Of a stretch of 53,260 nucleotides of DNA, positions 36,459 through 44,839 are shown in pieces. Below the pieces are notes generated by a model. The model was not told where the DNA came from. It searched no databases and saw nothing but the letters and a program-made list of their open reading frames with translations. Location of the stretch: NCBI GenBank assembly GCA_025458125.1, contig JALOTA010000016.1:1-53260 (forward strand), in the 5' to 3' direction. The number at the start of each line of letters is the position of its first letter. Positions within the stretch are counted from its first letter, which is position 1. The position numbers and the translations under genes are program-made. This DNA comes from Hyphomicrobium sp. (GTDB taxonomy: Bacteria; Pseudomonadota; Alphaproteobacteria; Rhizobiales; Hyphomicrobiaceae).

Positions 36459-37123
36459 TGCGCATCCTCGTAGTGGAAGACGATGCCCAGATTGCTGCTG
36501 GAGTCGGAGCTGCCCTCCAGGACGCCGGATATGTCTGCGACTACGCGGGCGATGGCGAAGAGGCCTGGTTCAAGGGCGATACCGAATCCTACGACCTCGT
36601 GGTCCTGGATCTCGGCCTGCCGGTCCTGGATGGCTTGACCGTCCTCAAGCGCTGGCGCACCGCAGGCCGGACCATGCCGGTCCTGATCTTGACCGCGCGA
36701 GGTTCGTGGCCCGAACGCGTCGAGGGCATCGACGCGGGCGCAGACGACTATCTCCCAAAGCCTTTTCAGATGCCAGAACTGGTCGCCCGCGTGCGTGGAC
36801 TGATCCGCCGTGCCAGCGGACATGCCAGCGCCACCATCGAAGCCGGACCGATCCGGATCGATACGCGACAGATGCAAGTGACGGTCGATGGAACGGCCGT
36901 GCCGTTGACGCCTCTCGAATACCGGCTGGTTTCGTTTCTCATTCACAACAAGGGCCGCGTCGTGCCGCCTGGGGAGCTGCTCGAACATCTCTATGGAGAC
37001 GACGACTCACGCGAAGCCAATGCGCTCGAAGCCCTCGTCATGCGCACGCGAAAGAAGCTCGGTGCCGGTACCATCGAGACGCGGCGCGGCTTCGGCTACC
37101 TCGTGACGGACGAGAAGACGTGA
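36458..37123 (+). CDS. OmpR/PhoP-family response regulator
   Basis: The 221-residue protein has a receiver domain with acidic pocket VEDD, phosphorylation site D51 (VLDLGLP), the LTARG threonine and PKPF lysine. The C-terminal winged helix (about 130-218) has LTPLEYRLVSFLIHN and RGFGYLV. It forms an operon with a PepSY gene and a sensor kinase. Its likely target is the GTCAGCC direct repeat upstream. The kinase begins inside its stop codon (GTGA). Confidence 0.94.
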   Translation: MRILVVEDDAQIAAGVGAALQDAGYVCDYAGDGEEAWFKGDTESYDLVVLDLGLPVLDGLTVLKRWRTAGRTMPVLILTARGSWPERVEGIDAGADDYLPKPFQMPELVARVRGLIRRASGHASATIEAGPIRIDTRQMQVTVDGTAVPLTPLEYRLVSFLIHNKGRVVPPGELLEHLYGDDDSREANALEALVMRTRKKLGAGTIETRRGFGYLVTDEKT

Positions 37124-38469
37124 CGGCCGGTTCGCTCAAGCTCCGGCTTCTTCTTGGCGCAAGTGCCTTCATTCTCTGTGCGATGGCAATTGCTGCGGTG
37201 GCGCTGTCCTATCTCTTCGAACGCCACGTCAAGGAATGGATCGATCTGGAGCTTTCGGCTCATGTCGATCAGCTGATCTCGGGTATCGACCGTTCGCCGG
37301 ATGGACGCCTCGTCATCGCCACCCCGCCGGCCGATCCGCGATTCAACCGGCCACTGTCGGGCCTCTACTGGCAAGCGGCATTCGAAACATCCGGCGACGT
37401 CATCCGCTCCCGCTCGCTGTGGGACTCGGTAATTAGCATACCGGCCGCGGCAGGCATCGACGGCCACGCCCATCATCATCGCGTCGCGGGACCGTCGGGC
37501 CAAACGCTCTACGTTCTGGAGAAGCGAGTCGAACTGCCGGCGCGCCTTGGCCGTGAGCGCGTGCGCATTGCGGCCGCGGTCAATGAGGCCGATGTGGATA
37601 GGGCAGTCCTGGGCTTTGCCACCTCACTCACGCCGTTTCTTCTTCTCCTCGCAGGGCTGCTCGCAGCGGCGGCCTGGATCCAGGTTCTGATCGGCTTGAA
37701 ACCTCTGGCAAGCATTCGCGAACACATCACCGCCATCAGGTCCGGCCAGGCGAAGCGCCTGGGCAACGAATACCCTGAGGAAGTCCAGCCACTCACCCGC
37801 GAGATCGATACGCTTCTCGACGCCAGGGATCGCCAGATTGAGACGGCCCGCACCCGAGCCGCCGATCTCGCCCACGGCTTGAAAACTCCACTTCAGGTTC
37901 TGGTTGGAACGGCTGAGAAACTGCGATCAAAGGGCGAGACAGACATTGCGGCCGATCTCGCCGGTGCGACTGGAGTGATGCAGCGCCACGTCGAGCGCCA
38001 ACTCGCCCGCGCCCGGATGCAGGCGGGTGGAGCGGTGGTCGCCACGAACGCCCGTGCGGTCGCGGAGCGGATCGCGAACGTTGTTAGGAAGACGCCGGAC
38101 GGGGCGGAGCGCTTCTGGAGCATCGATATTCCAGAAAACCTTCGCGTCGTGATCCATCCCGACGATCTTGCCGCGGCAATCGGCAGCCTCGTGGAGAACG
38201 CGGCACGTTATGCACGATCCCGTGTCGTCGTTTCCTCCCGCCGCGACGCCGGTTCGGTAGCACTGTGCATCTCCGATGACGGCCCCGGCATACCCGTTGA
38301 ACTGCAGTCGGACGTGCTGGCACGCGGACGCCGCATCGACGTCACCCGGCCGGGAACCGGCCTCGGCCTCGCAATAGCATCCGATATCGCCGAGGCCTGG
38401 GACGGATCGATCGACTTCGAACGCGACGGGGAGTTCTTCACTGTCGTGCTTCGGCTGCGGCCGGCCTGA
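37120..38469 (+). CDS. PhoQ-like sensor histidine kinase
   Basis: The 449-residue protein starts at the GTG at 37120 (TAGSLKLRLLLG). Two membrane helices (about 11-31 and 167-188) flank a periplasmic sensor of about 130 residues containing a HAHHHR stretch that could bind a metal. A HAMP region follows, then the phosphoacceptor histidine in LAHGLKTPLQVL (PhoQ-type, not HELRTP), the N box LVENAARYA, DDGPGI and GTGLGLAIASD. The long open frame beginning at 36706 overlaps the regulator and is not used. Confidence 0.93.
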   Translation: MTAGSLKLRLLLGASAFILCAMAIAAVALSYLFERHVKEWIDLELSAHVDQLISGIDRSPDGRLVIATPPADPRFNRPLSGLYWQAAFETSGDVIRSRSLWDSVISIPAAAGIDGHAHHHRVAGPSGQTLYVLEKRVELPARLGRERVRIAAAVNEADVDRAVLGFATSLTPFLLLLAGLLAAAAWIQVLIGLKPLASIREHITAIRSGQAKRLGNEYPEEVQPLTREIDTLLDARDRQIETARTRAADLAHGLKTPLQVLVGTAEKLRSKGETDIAADLAGATGVMQRHVERQLARARMQAGGAVVATNARAVAERIANVVRKTPDGAERFWSIDIPENLRVVIHPDDLAAAIGSLVENAARYARSRVVVSSRRDAGSVALCISDDGPGIPVELQSDVLARGRRIDVTRPGTGLGLAIASDIAEAWDGSIDFERDGEFFTVVLRLRPA

Positions 38470-38483
38470 CCGGTCCGCTTGCC

Positions 38484-39365
38484 TCACTCGATCTTGAAGC
38501 CGTAGAGGATGCCCGTTTTCATTTGCGGAATGAAGGCGGTCCCCGTGCCCGGGTCGTAACCAAGGTCCGCCGTTCCCTGACCCAGGCTTTCGAGAACCTG
38601 CACCGTTCCGTCCCGGCCCAGTCGTATCACTTTGCCGGCCACCCAGTCGGTCACAAGAAATGCATCGTCACCCAAGGGCTCGACCGCATCGAGGTTGCCG
38701 ATCGGCGTCCCCGCGCCAAGCGAACGAATTGATTTGTCGGTCAACGAGACGGCCTTGAGATGACCAGGCACTTTGGTCGCCATGCCGTCGGTCATCACGC
38801 CCCAGGAACCCACGATCAGATCATCGCCGGCCGCCAGAAGACCGTTGGGCGACTCCAGTTTCTCGTCACTGAGGAAGATCTCGAACGTCCCGTTGGCGAG
38901 ACGCCAGATGGTGTTCGTTGCCATGTCGCTGACGTAGACGTTCCCGTTGGCATCCGCCGCGACATCATTCAGGAACTTCGCGTTCTGTGCCTCGTAGCGA
39001 TTGAGAATCCTGCCCGAAGCGGGATCGATCTCCACGAGCTTGTCGATGTCCGCCGTGTACAACTTGCCACCGGCCATTGCGAGACCTTTGGGAGCATCCA
39101 GTCCCTTCACCCACTCCATGACGAGAACCTTGCCGTCCAGCGACACCGTCGAAATGAATCCGTTGCCGTCTTTGCCCGTCGCCTCTCCGTTCACATTGCT
39201 GACATAAACAACCGCCGCCGCCTTATCGTAGAGCGCGGACTCCGGGTTCTTGAACCCCGGCGTTTCCCAAATCTTGACAGCTTGCGTGGCGCTCGCGACC
39301 AGCGGCCAGGACCAAGCGGTTCCAGCGGCCATGACAACAATGATGGATCGGGTGAACGGTGTCAT
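38484..39365 (-). CDS. Exported SMP-30-like beta-propeller protein
   Basis: The 293-residue protein has a signal peptide (SIIVVMAAGTAWSWPLVASA) and repeated beta-propeller strands of the SMP-30/gluconolactonase type (for example NVYVSDMATNTIWRL and DAFLVTDWVAGKVIRL). Several conserved Asp/Asn positions expected for metal binding are present but I cannot verify the full set. It is probably a periplasmic sugar-lactonase-like protein or a binding protein. A LysR-family gene is divergent from it and may control it. Confidence 0.82.
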   Translation of the reverse strand: MTPFTRSIIVVMAAGTAWSWPLVASATQAVKIWETPGFKNPESALYDKAAAVVYVSNVNGEATGKDGNGFISTVSLDGKVLVMEWVKGLDAPKGLAMAGGKLYTADIDKLVEIDPASGRILNRYEAQNAKFLNDVAADANGNVYVSDMATNTIWRLANGTFEIFLSDEKLESPNGLLAAGDDLIVGSWGVMTDGMATKVPGHLKAVSLTDKSIRSLGAGTPIGNLDAVEPLGDDAFLVTDWVAGKVIRLGRDGTVQVLESLGQGTADLGYDPGTGTAFIPQMKTGILYGFKIE

Positions 39366-39534
39366 GAGATGACCTCACGGTGAGTGGATGATCGTTCAGT
39401 CCGGTGAATACCGGCTGCCGGTTCGGAGTTGCTAAGGCGTGCGGCGTCCGGACACAACCCCGGGCATCGACGAAGAGTTATTCTTGTTTGCCGCGTTCAA
39501 CTGAACAGTTTCTTGGGCGCGCTTGCAGCGGACC

Positions 39535-40446
39535 ATGCCGAAAATGGATTGGGACAAGCTTCGCATCTTCCACGCGTCTGCCGCGGCCGGTAGTTTCACC
39601 CACGCCGGCGATGCTCTCAGTATGAGTCAAAGCGCGGTATCGCGTCAGGTCTCCGCTCTGGAGAAAGATCTGAAGGTTGCGCTATTCCACCGCCACGCGC
39701 GCGGACTGGTACTGACCGAACAGGGCGAACTCCTTTACCGCACCGTGTCTGAGGTGATGAGCAAGCTTCAGACCGCCGAACTTCTTCTGAGCGACACGAC
39801 GACGAAGCCTTCCGGAGATCTGCGCGTCGCGGCACCCGTCGGCCTGGGTTCGGTGTGGGTGACACAGCGCATGCGCGAATTCATGGAACTCTACCCGGAA
39901 ATACGGGTCGACCTCATTCTCGACGACGAGCAGATCGACATCGCCATGCGCAAGGCCGACGTCGCCATCTGGACCCGGGAACCTGATCAGCCCGAACTCA
40001 TTCGCCGGCCCCTGTTTACGGCCAAGGTCCGCGCCATGGCCTCCACCCAATACGTGCGCCGTTTCGGTGTACCGGAAACACTTGAGGACCTCGAAGCGGG
40101 AGGCCACCGCATCATTTCCTATTCCGGCCAGCCATCACAGCACCTGCCGGCGATAACCTGGCTCGAAACAGTCGGGCGCGAAGGGCAGGAGCCGCGCCAG
40201 GCCGCCTTCCGCGTCAACTCGGTCGTGGCGATCAAATACGCCATCATGGCCGGCGTAGGCATCGGGATGATCCCCGACTACATGACCGAGCAAGAGACCG
40301 ATCTTGTCCATGTCCTCACCAAGATCGAGTTTTCCAAACCATCGTTGCCGATACTATTCGTGTATCCTGAAGAACTTAAAACGTCCAAGAAAGTCCAGGT
40401 GCTACGCGATTTTCTGGTTTCCAAGGCGCGTCAGCTGCAATATTGA
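39535..40446 (+). CDS. LysR-family transcriptional regulator
   Basis: The protein has about 303 residues from the ATG at 39535. The N-terminal winged helix-turn-helix is typical (LRIFHASAAAGSFTHAGDAL, then SMSQSAVSRQVSALEKDLKV). The C-terminal LysR substrate domain begins near residue 88. The effector is unknown. It is divergent from the SMP-30-like gene, the usual geometry for a LysR regulator and its target. A short 3' region and a strong terminator follow it. Confidence 0.93.
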   Translation: MPKMDWDKLRIFHASAAAGSFTHAGDALSMSQSAVSRQVSALEKDLKVALFHRHARGLVLTEQGELLYRTVSEVMSKLQTAELLLSDTTTKPSGDLRVAAPVGLGSVWVTQRMREFMELYPEIRVDLILDDEQIDIAMRKADVAIWTREPDQPELIRRPLFTAKVRAMASTQYVRRFGVPETLEDLEAGGHRIISYSGQPSQHLPAITWLETVGREGQEPRQAAFRVNSVVAIKYAIMAGVGIGMIPDYMTEQETDLVHVLTKIEFSKPSLPILFVYPEELKTSKKVQVLRDFLVSKARQLQY

Positions 40447-40583
40447 GAAGGGCAGCGCCTTCACGAGGGCGTGATCCGCCCCCGTTTCCGGACGTACTCA
40501 GAACATCCGGTGTTGTTGCACAAGGTTGGCTATTTGCCACCGCCAGCCGTGTCACCAAGTTTCGGGTAGGATCGAACTTTCAC

Positions 40584-40611
40584 AGCCGGGCCTAGCGCCC
40601 GGCTTTTTTTT
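40584..40611 (+). terminator. Intrinsic terminator between lysR and leuC
   Basis: AGCCGGGC (40584-40591) pairs with GCCCGGCT (40597-40604), followed by eight T residues ending at 40611. It lies 138 bases after the lysR stop and 117 bases before leuC. It could end lysR transcripts or act as a leader terminator for leuC. No other gene is seen in 40447-40727. Confidence 0.85.
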
Positions 40612-40727
40612 GGCGGGGATCGCTGCGGCGGATAGGGCTCCGGCGAGCCGGCTCAATTGCGAAGCAGCCGCTGCGGCGCTATCTAAGCGCCCACATCACC
40701 AAACTTGCAAAAGGCTCCGTGCGCCCA

Positions 40728-42146
40728 ATGGCCGACACCGCACCGAAGACACTGTACGACAAGATTTTCGATGACCATGTCGTCGACCGCCAGCCAGATG
40801 GCACATGCCTGCTCTACATCGACCGGCATCTCGTCCACGAGGTGACCAGCCCGCAGGCGTTCGAAGGCCTGAGGATGGCCGGCCGCAAGGTACATGCGCC
40901 GGAAAAAACCCTCGCAGTCGTCGACCACAACGTGCCGACCACGGACCGCTCCCACGGCATCGACGACGCCGAAAGCCGGACCCAGGTCGAAACACTCGCC
41001 CAGAATGCACGCGACTTCGGCATCGAGTATTTCAATGAACTCGACAAACGGCAGGGCATCGTCCACGTCGTCGGCCCCGAGCAGGGTTTCACGCTACCCG
41101 GCACGACCATTGTCTGCGGCGACAGTCATACCTCCACGCACGGGGCCTTCGGTGCTCTCGCGCATGGCATCGGCACGTCCGAGGTTGAGCATGTGCTCGC
41201 CACTCAGACGCTGATCCAGAAGAAAGCCAAGAACATGCTCGTCCAGGTGGACGGGGTGGCGCCGAAAGGTGTCGGCGCAAAGGACATCATCCTTGCGATC
41301 ATCGGCGAAATCGGCACCGCCGGAGGCACAGGCTCCGTCATCGAATACGCAGGCGAAGCCATCCGGGCCTTGTCAATGGAAGGCCGCATGACGGTCTGCA
41401 ACATGTCGATCGAGGGCGGCGCCAGGGCCGGAATGATTGCGCCGGACGAGAAGACCTACGCATTCATCAAGGGCCGTCCCAAGGCTCCCAAGGGCGCCGC
41501 TTGGGATATGGCGCTCAAATACTGGGAAAAGCTGAAAACCGATGACGGCGCGCACTTCGACCGCGTGGTCAAACTCGACGCCGCCAAGCTGCCGCCAATC
41601 GTCTCGTGGGGCACGTCGCCGGAAGATGTTGTGGCGATTACAGGTTCGGTCCCGGACCCAGCCAAGGTCGAAAACGAAAACAAACGCGCTTCGATGGTCC
41701 GTGCGCTCGAGTACATGGGCCTGACGCCCGGCACCCGGATGACGGATATTCCTCTCGATGTCGTGTGGATCGGATCGTGCACCAACGGGCGCATTGAAGA
41801 TCTCCGCGCCGTTGCCAAGATCGTTGACGGCAAGAAGATCTCGTCTCGGCTAGCCTACGCCATGATCGTCCCCGGCTCCGGCCTTGTGAAGGAGCAGGCG
41901 GAAGCCGAAGGCCTTGACGTGATCTTCAAGAACGCGGGCTTCCAGTGGCGTGAACCCGGCTGCTCCATGTGCCTCGGCATGAACCCGGACCAGTTGAAGC
42001 CCGGACAGCGCTGCGCTTCGACATCGAACCGCAACTTCGAAGGCCGCCAGGGCTACAAAGGCCGCACGCACCTCGTATCGCCCATGATGGCCGCAGCCGC
42101 AGCTATCGAAGGCCATTTCGTCGACATTCGCACTTATGCGAATTGA
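40728..42146 (+). CDS. leuC: 3-isopropylmalate dehydratase, large subunit
   Basis: The 472-residue aconitase-family enzyme carries the 4Fe-4S cysteines in [12 protein letters not shown] and [11 protein letters not shown], and [20 protein letters not shown]. It converts 2- to 3-isopropylmalate with LeuD. ATG at 40728 ([19 protein letters not shown]) is preferred over an in-frame GTG at 40719. A terminator follows 30 bases after the stop, so it is a single-gene unit. leuD is 9 kb away on the opposite strand. Confidence 0.96.
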   Translation: MADTAPKTLYDKIFDDHVVDRQPDGTCLLYIDRHLVHEVTSPQAFEGLRMAGRKVHAPEKTLAVVDHNVPTTDRSHGIDDAESRTQVETLAQNARDFGIEYFNELDKRQGIVHVVGPEQGFTLPGTTIVCGDSHTSTHGAFGALAHGIGTSEVEHVLATQTLIQKKAKNMLVQVDGVAPKGVGAKDIILAIIGEIGTAGGTGSVIEYAGEAIRALSMEGRMTVCNMSIEGGARAGMIAPDEKTYAFIKGRPKAPKGAAWDMALKYWEKLKTDDGAHFDRVVKLDAAKLPPIVSWGTSPEDVVAITGSVPDPAKVENENKRASMVRALEYMGLTPGTRMTDIPLDVVWIGSCTNGRIEDLRAVAKIVDGKKISSRLAYAMIVPGSGLVKEQAEAEGLDVIFKNAGFQWREPGCSMCLGMNPDQLKPGQRCASTSNRNFEGRQGYKGRTHLVSPMMAAAAAIEGHFVDIRTYAN

Positions 42147-42176
42147 GATAGATTGATCGTTACCATTGCCATCAAG

Positions 42177-42204
42177 AGCCCAGCGGCGCCCCGCTGGGCT
42201 TTTT
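42177..42204 (+). terminator. leuC terminator
   Basis: AGCCCAGCGG (42177-42186) pairs with CCGCTGGGCT (42191-42200) around CGCC and is followed by a T tract (42200-42204). It is placed for leuC transcripts. It ends one base before an ATG (42206) that opens the methyltransferase frame, which argues against that ATG as the real start. Confidence 0.9.
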
Positions 42205-42322
42205 CATGCGCCAGGCCTCGATAGATTTTTCCGATCTGCTTGAAGTATCGCTCGATACGGTCTTGATCAGGCCTTCAACTTTGCCCAAGTCGAACGCGGC
42301 TGAAGATGATACAGAGCCCGTG

Positions 42323-42967
42323 ATGGAAATCTCAATACCGGTGCCCTACGACGATGCGGCACTCTCTCGCGCGCAGTTCCAGCGGCGGCTGGTCATAGCA
42401 TCCGCGATAGCCGTCATGGCCTTTTTCCTGCTCTTTGTAGGGTCGAGGTGGCACGCGCAGTACTTGTGGATTTCGACGCTTCTGGAGTGGGCCGGGCTGG
42501 CGCTGATGACCATTGCGGTTGCCGGTCGCACCTGGTGTGCCATGTATATTGGCGGACGCAAGAAGGTGGAACTCGTCGAGCAAGGCCCTTACTCGCTTGT
42601 GCGCCATCCGCTGTACGTCTTCTCCATCATCGGAGCAGCGGGGATTGGAGCGCTTTGGGGAAGCGTGGTCGTCTCACTGGTCTTGGCGCTGATCACAGCC
42701 GCCATCCTCTACTCGATTGCCAGGAAGGAAGAGAGTTTCATGCTCTCAACCTTCGGAAAAGACTACGAGATCTATAAATCCCGTGTCGGGCGCTTCCTGC
42801 CCCGCTCTTTCCAGTGGTCCGACCCCGATGTCCTCCTCGTGCGACCGGCGACCGTTGTTCGAACATTGTTGCAGTCTTCATTGTTCTTTATCGGTCTGCC
42901 CGCGGCCGAGTTCGTCCAATGGGCACACAACGTAAAAGTGCTCCCGACCTTGCTGCTGGTGCCATGA
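42323..42967 (+). CDS. ICMT-like (isoprenylcysteine carboxyl methyltransferase family) membrane protein
   Basis: The protein has 214 residues from the ATG at 42323 and several hydrophobic helices. The family signature is present: VEQGPYSLVRHPLYV, then EESFMLSTFGKDYEIYKSRV, as in bacterial ICMT/phospholipid methyltransferases that move a methyl group from SAM onto a carboxylate or lipid. The substrate is unknown. ATG at 42206 directly follows the leuC terminator and is disfavoured. A GTATCG/CGATAC inverted repeat (42245-42258) lies in the upstream region. The next gene is a FeeM-like acyl amino acid synthase, so the substrate could be its product. Confidence 0.82.
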   Translation: MEISIPVPYDDAALSRAQFQRRLVIASAIAVMAFFLLFVGSRWHAQYLWISTLLEWAGLALMTIAVAGRTWCAMYIGGRKKVELVEQGPYSLVRHPLYVFSIIGAAGIGALWGSVVVSLVLALITAAILYSIARKEESFMLSTFGKDYEIYKSRVGRFLPRSFQWSDPDVLLVRPATVVRTLLQSSLFFIGLPAAEFVQWAHNVKVLPTLLLVP

Positions 42968-43063
42968 GCCCTGTGAGCCACTGTGCCGCAGGCATGGACT
43001 TATTCGTACCGTCTCGCGTCGTTCCCGGATAACAAGCCAAAAAAGAACCGCGAGCCGCGCCTC

Positions 43064-43816
43064 ATGAATGTCAAATCTGAACTCCTTGCCTTTCCGACCC
43101 GCCGGGCGCCGAATGCGGATGATCCGAGGAATAACGCAGACGCCTTTGAAATCCGGCTGCTCTCCGATCGAGCGGATATTTCAGGTGCGCTGCAACTGCG
43201 CCATCGCGCCTACGCTTCGCAGGATCTCATTCCCCGGCAAGATGCCGCCGAATACCGAGACGACCACGATCTCCTCCCGACCACGGCGATCATGGGCGGC
43301 TTCGATCAGGGCTCCCTCGTAGCCTCGATGCGCCTTTGCTTTTGTCTTCCCGGTGACGATCTTTCCACGCTCCCCTGCGCATCCTATTATCCGGCACTCT
43401 CCGAGCTCGGAAAGAACGCACGTGGTGGGCTGGTGGAAGTCAGCCGCCTTGCCACCGAACCGGATGTCGGAACCACGTCCTACCGTGCCACTCTGTATGG
43501 CTTTATGGTTCGCTCGGCTTTCGCAGCCGCGCGCGCGGCCGGCGTCTCAGCCGTGGTGGTCGCGACCCGTGGCAACTGGGTACCCTATTACAAGCACCTG
43601 TTGCAGTTCCAGCAGGTCGGTGAACCCGCATTCTACCCGCCCGGCAATATTCCGATCACGCTTCTCGCCGGAAAGATTGAGCAGGCATCGCGCCGTGCCG
43701 AGTTGCGCAACCGGTTCTTTAAGGTCAGCGAAGACGATGTTGCCCGTATGCGACGTATGCTGGCTCCCGTTCTGTTGCCGGAGCCGGCGGCAGCCGTGGC
43801 CGGCGCGGAGCGCTGA
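43064..43816 (+). CDS. FeeM-like N-acyl amino acid synthase (LuxI/GNAT-type fold)
   Basis: The 250-residue protein shows the pattern of the N-acyl amino acid synthase FeeM family, distant relatives of LuxI autoinducer synthases: ALQLRHRAYASQDLIP near residues 45-60, VASMRLCFCLPGD, LVEVSRLATEPDVG and RGNWVPYYKHLLQFQQVGEP. Such enzymes join an acyl chain, often from acyl-ACP, to an amino acid. ATG at 43064 is chosen; the longer frame from 42983 is not. It lies 96 bases after the ICMT-like gene on the same strand. The acyl donor and amino acid cannot be predicted, and assignment rests on motif memory, not a search. Confidence 0.8.
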   Translation: MNVKSELLAFPTRRAPNADDPRNNADAFEIRLLSDRADISGALQLRHRAYASQDLIPRQDAAEYRDDHDLLPTTAIMGGFDQGSLVASMRLCFCLPGDDLSTLPCASYYPALSELGKNARGGLVEVSRLATEPDVGTTSYRATLYGFMVRSAFAAARAAGVSAVVVATRGNWVPYYKHLLQFQQVGEPAFYPPGNIPITLLAGKIEQASRRAELRNRFFKVSEDDVARMRRMLAPVLLPEPAAAVAGAER

Positions 43817-43846
43817 CTCACCGTCCACCACACTTCCAGGTGCGAA

Positions 43847-44740
43847 TTGACCGCGCCTTTCATCACCCGCTTTGCACCGAGCCCAAACGGCGAACTGCAT
43901 CTCGGCCACGCGCTTTCCGCGCTGACGGCTTTTGATATGGCGCGCCGATATGGCGGACAGTTCATTCTACGCATTGAAGACATCGATGTTCAGCGAACCC
44001 GGGAACAGCACGTCGCGGGGATCTGCGACGACCTGCGCTGGCTCGGCATCGAATGGGACGGACCGTTGCTCCGCCAGTCGGTGCGCTTTGATGCTTATCG
44101 AGAAGCAACGCAACGGCTCCAGGACCTCGGCGTACTTTATCCATGCTTTGCCACCCGCAGCGAGATCGAAGCCGCAGCCGCCGGCCGCCACACGGGAACG
44201 GACCCGGACGGTTCGCCTTTGTACCCCGGACTTTGCAAGAACCTCTCCGCGAGTGAAATTGCCCACCGCACCGCATCGGGAGAACCTTATTGCCTGCGCC
44301 TCGACATGGATCTCGCTCTTGAAGCCGCCAATGCAATGTCGAAAGGCCGACCGCTTGTCTTTGGCGAGTGGACTGGCGAGTACTCTAACCCACCATCCAT
44401 GGTGACAGCCGACCCCGCACGCTGGGGTGATGCCGTCATCGTCCGGAAAGACACGCCAGCGAGCTACCATCTCGCCGTTGTCGTGGATGATGCCATGCAG
44501 GGGATCACGCATGTGATCCGAGGACGGGATCTCTATGCGGCAACCGGGCTACACCGTCTGCTCCAGGTGCTCCTCGACATCCCTGAACCGGTTTATCATC
44601 ATCATCGACTGCTGCTGGATGCAGCCGGTCGCAAACTTTCGAAGAGCATCGGGTCCACGTCGCTGCGAAGTTTGAGGCAAGCCGGTACGACACCCGCTGA
44701 AATCAGGCAGTTGGTCGGGCTTCCCCCGGCGCCGGCTTAA
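43847..44740 (+). CDS. gluQ: Glutamyl-Q tRNA(Asp) synthetase
   Basis: The 297-residue truncated GluRS paralogue attaches glutamate to queuosine in tRNA-Asp. The HIGH-like motif HLGH (about 18-21) and KMSKS-like KLSKS are present, and the protein lacks the anticodon-binding domain of GltX, as expected. The start appears to be a TTG (43847). The zinc site typical of E. coli GluQ (C-x-C...Y...C) looks incomplete: CFA replaces the CxC pair, while the later YPGLC is kept. It starts 30 bases after the FeeM-like gene. Confidence 0.93.
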   Translation: MTAPFITRFAPSPNGELHLGHALSALTAFDMARRYGGQFILRIEDIDVQRTREQHVAGICDDLRWLGIEWDGPLLRQSVRFDAYREATQRLQDLGVLYPCFATRSEIEAAAAGRHTGTDPDGSPLYPGLCKNLSASEIAHRTASGEPYCLRLDMDLALEAANAMSKGRPLVFGEWTGEYSNPPSMVTADPARWGDAVIVRKDTPASYHLAVVVDDAMQGITHVIRGRDLYAATGLHRLLQVLLDIPEPVYHHHRLLLDAAGRKLSKSIGSTSLRSLRQAGTTPAEIRQLVGLPPAPA

Positions 44741-44839
44741 CTTTGCCCCGGCAAATAAGGTTTTGCGGTGGTTCTCCAGAACCTTGCGCGCTAGTCTCCA
44801 TCCGTTCTGCCGGGGGATTCGGGTGCGAGGCCGGGGGCC

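Noticed and set aside
36706-37119. A long open frame that fuses upstream sequence to the sensor kinase.
   Set aside because: It overlaps the response regulator in another frame; the GTG at 37120 overlapping the regulator stop is the natural start.
40526-40774. A leader peptide controlling leuC (frame starting MAICHRQPC).
   Set aside because: It has no run of leucine codons and reads through the terminator into leuC; no ribosome site is seen.
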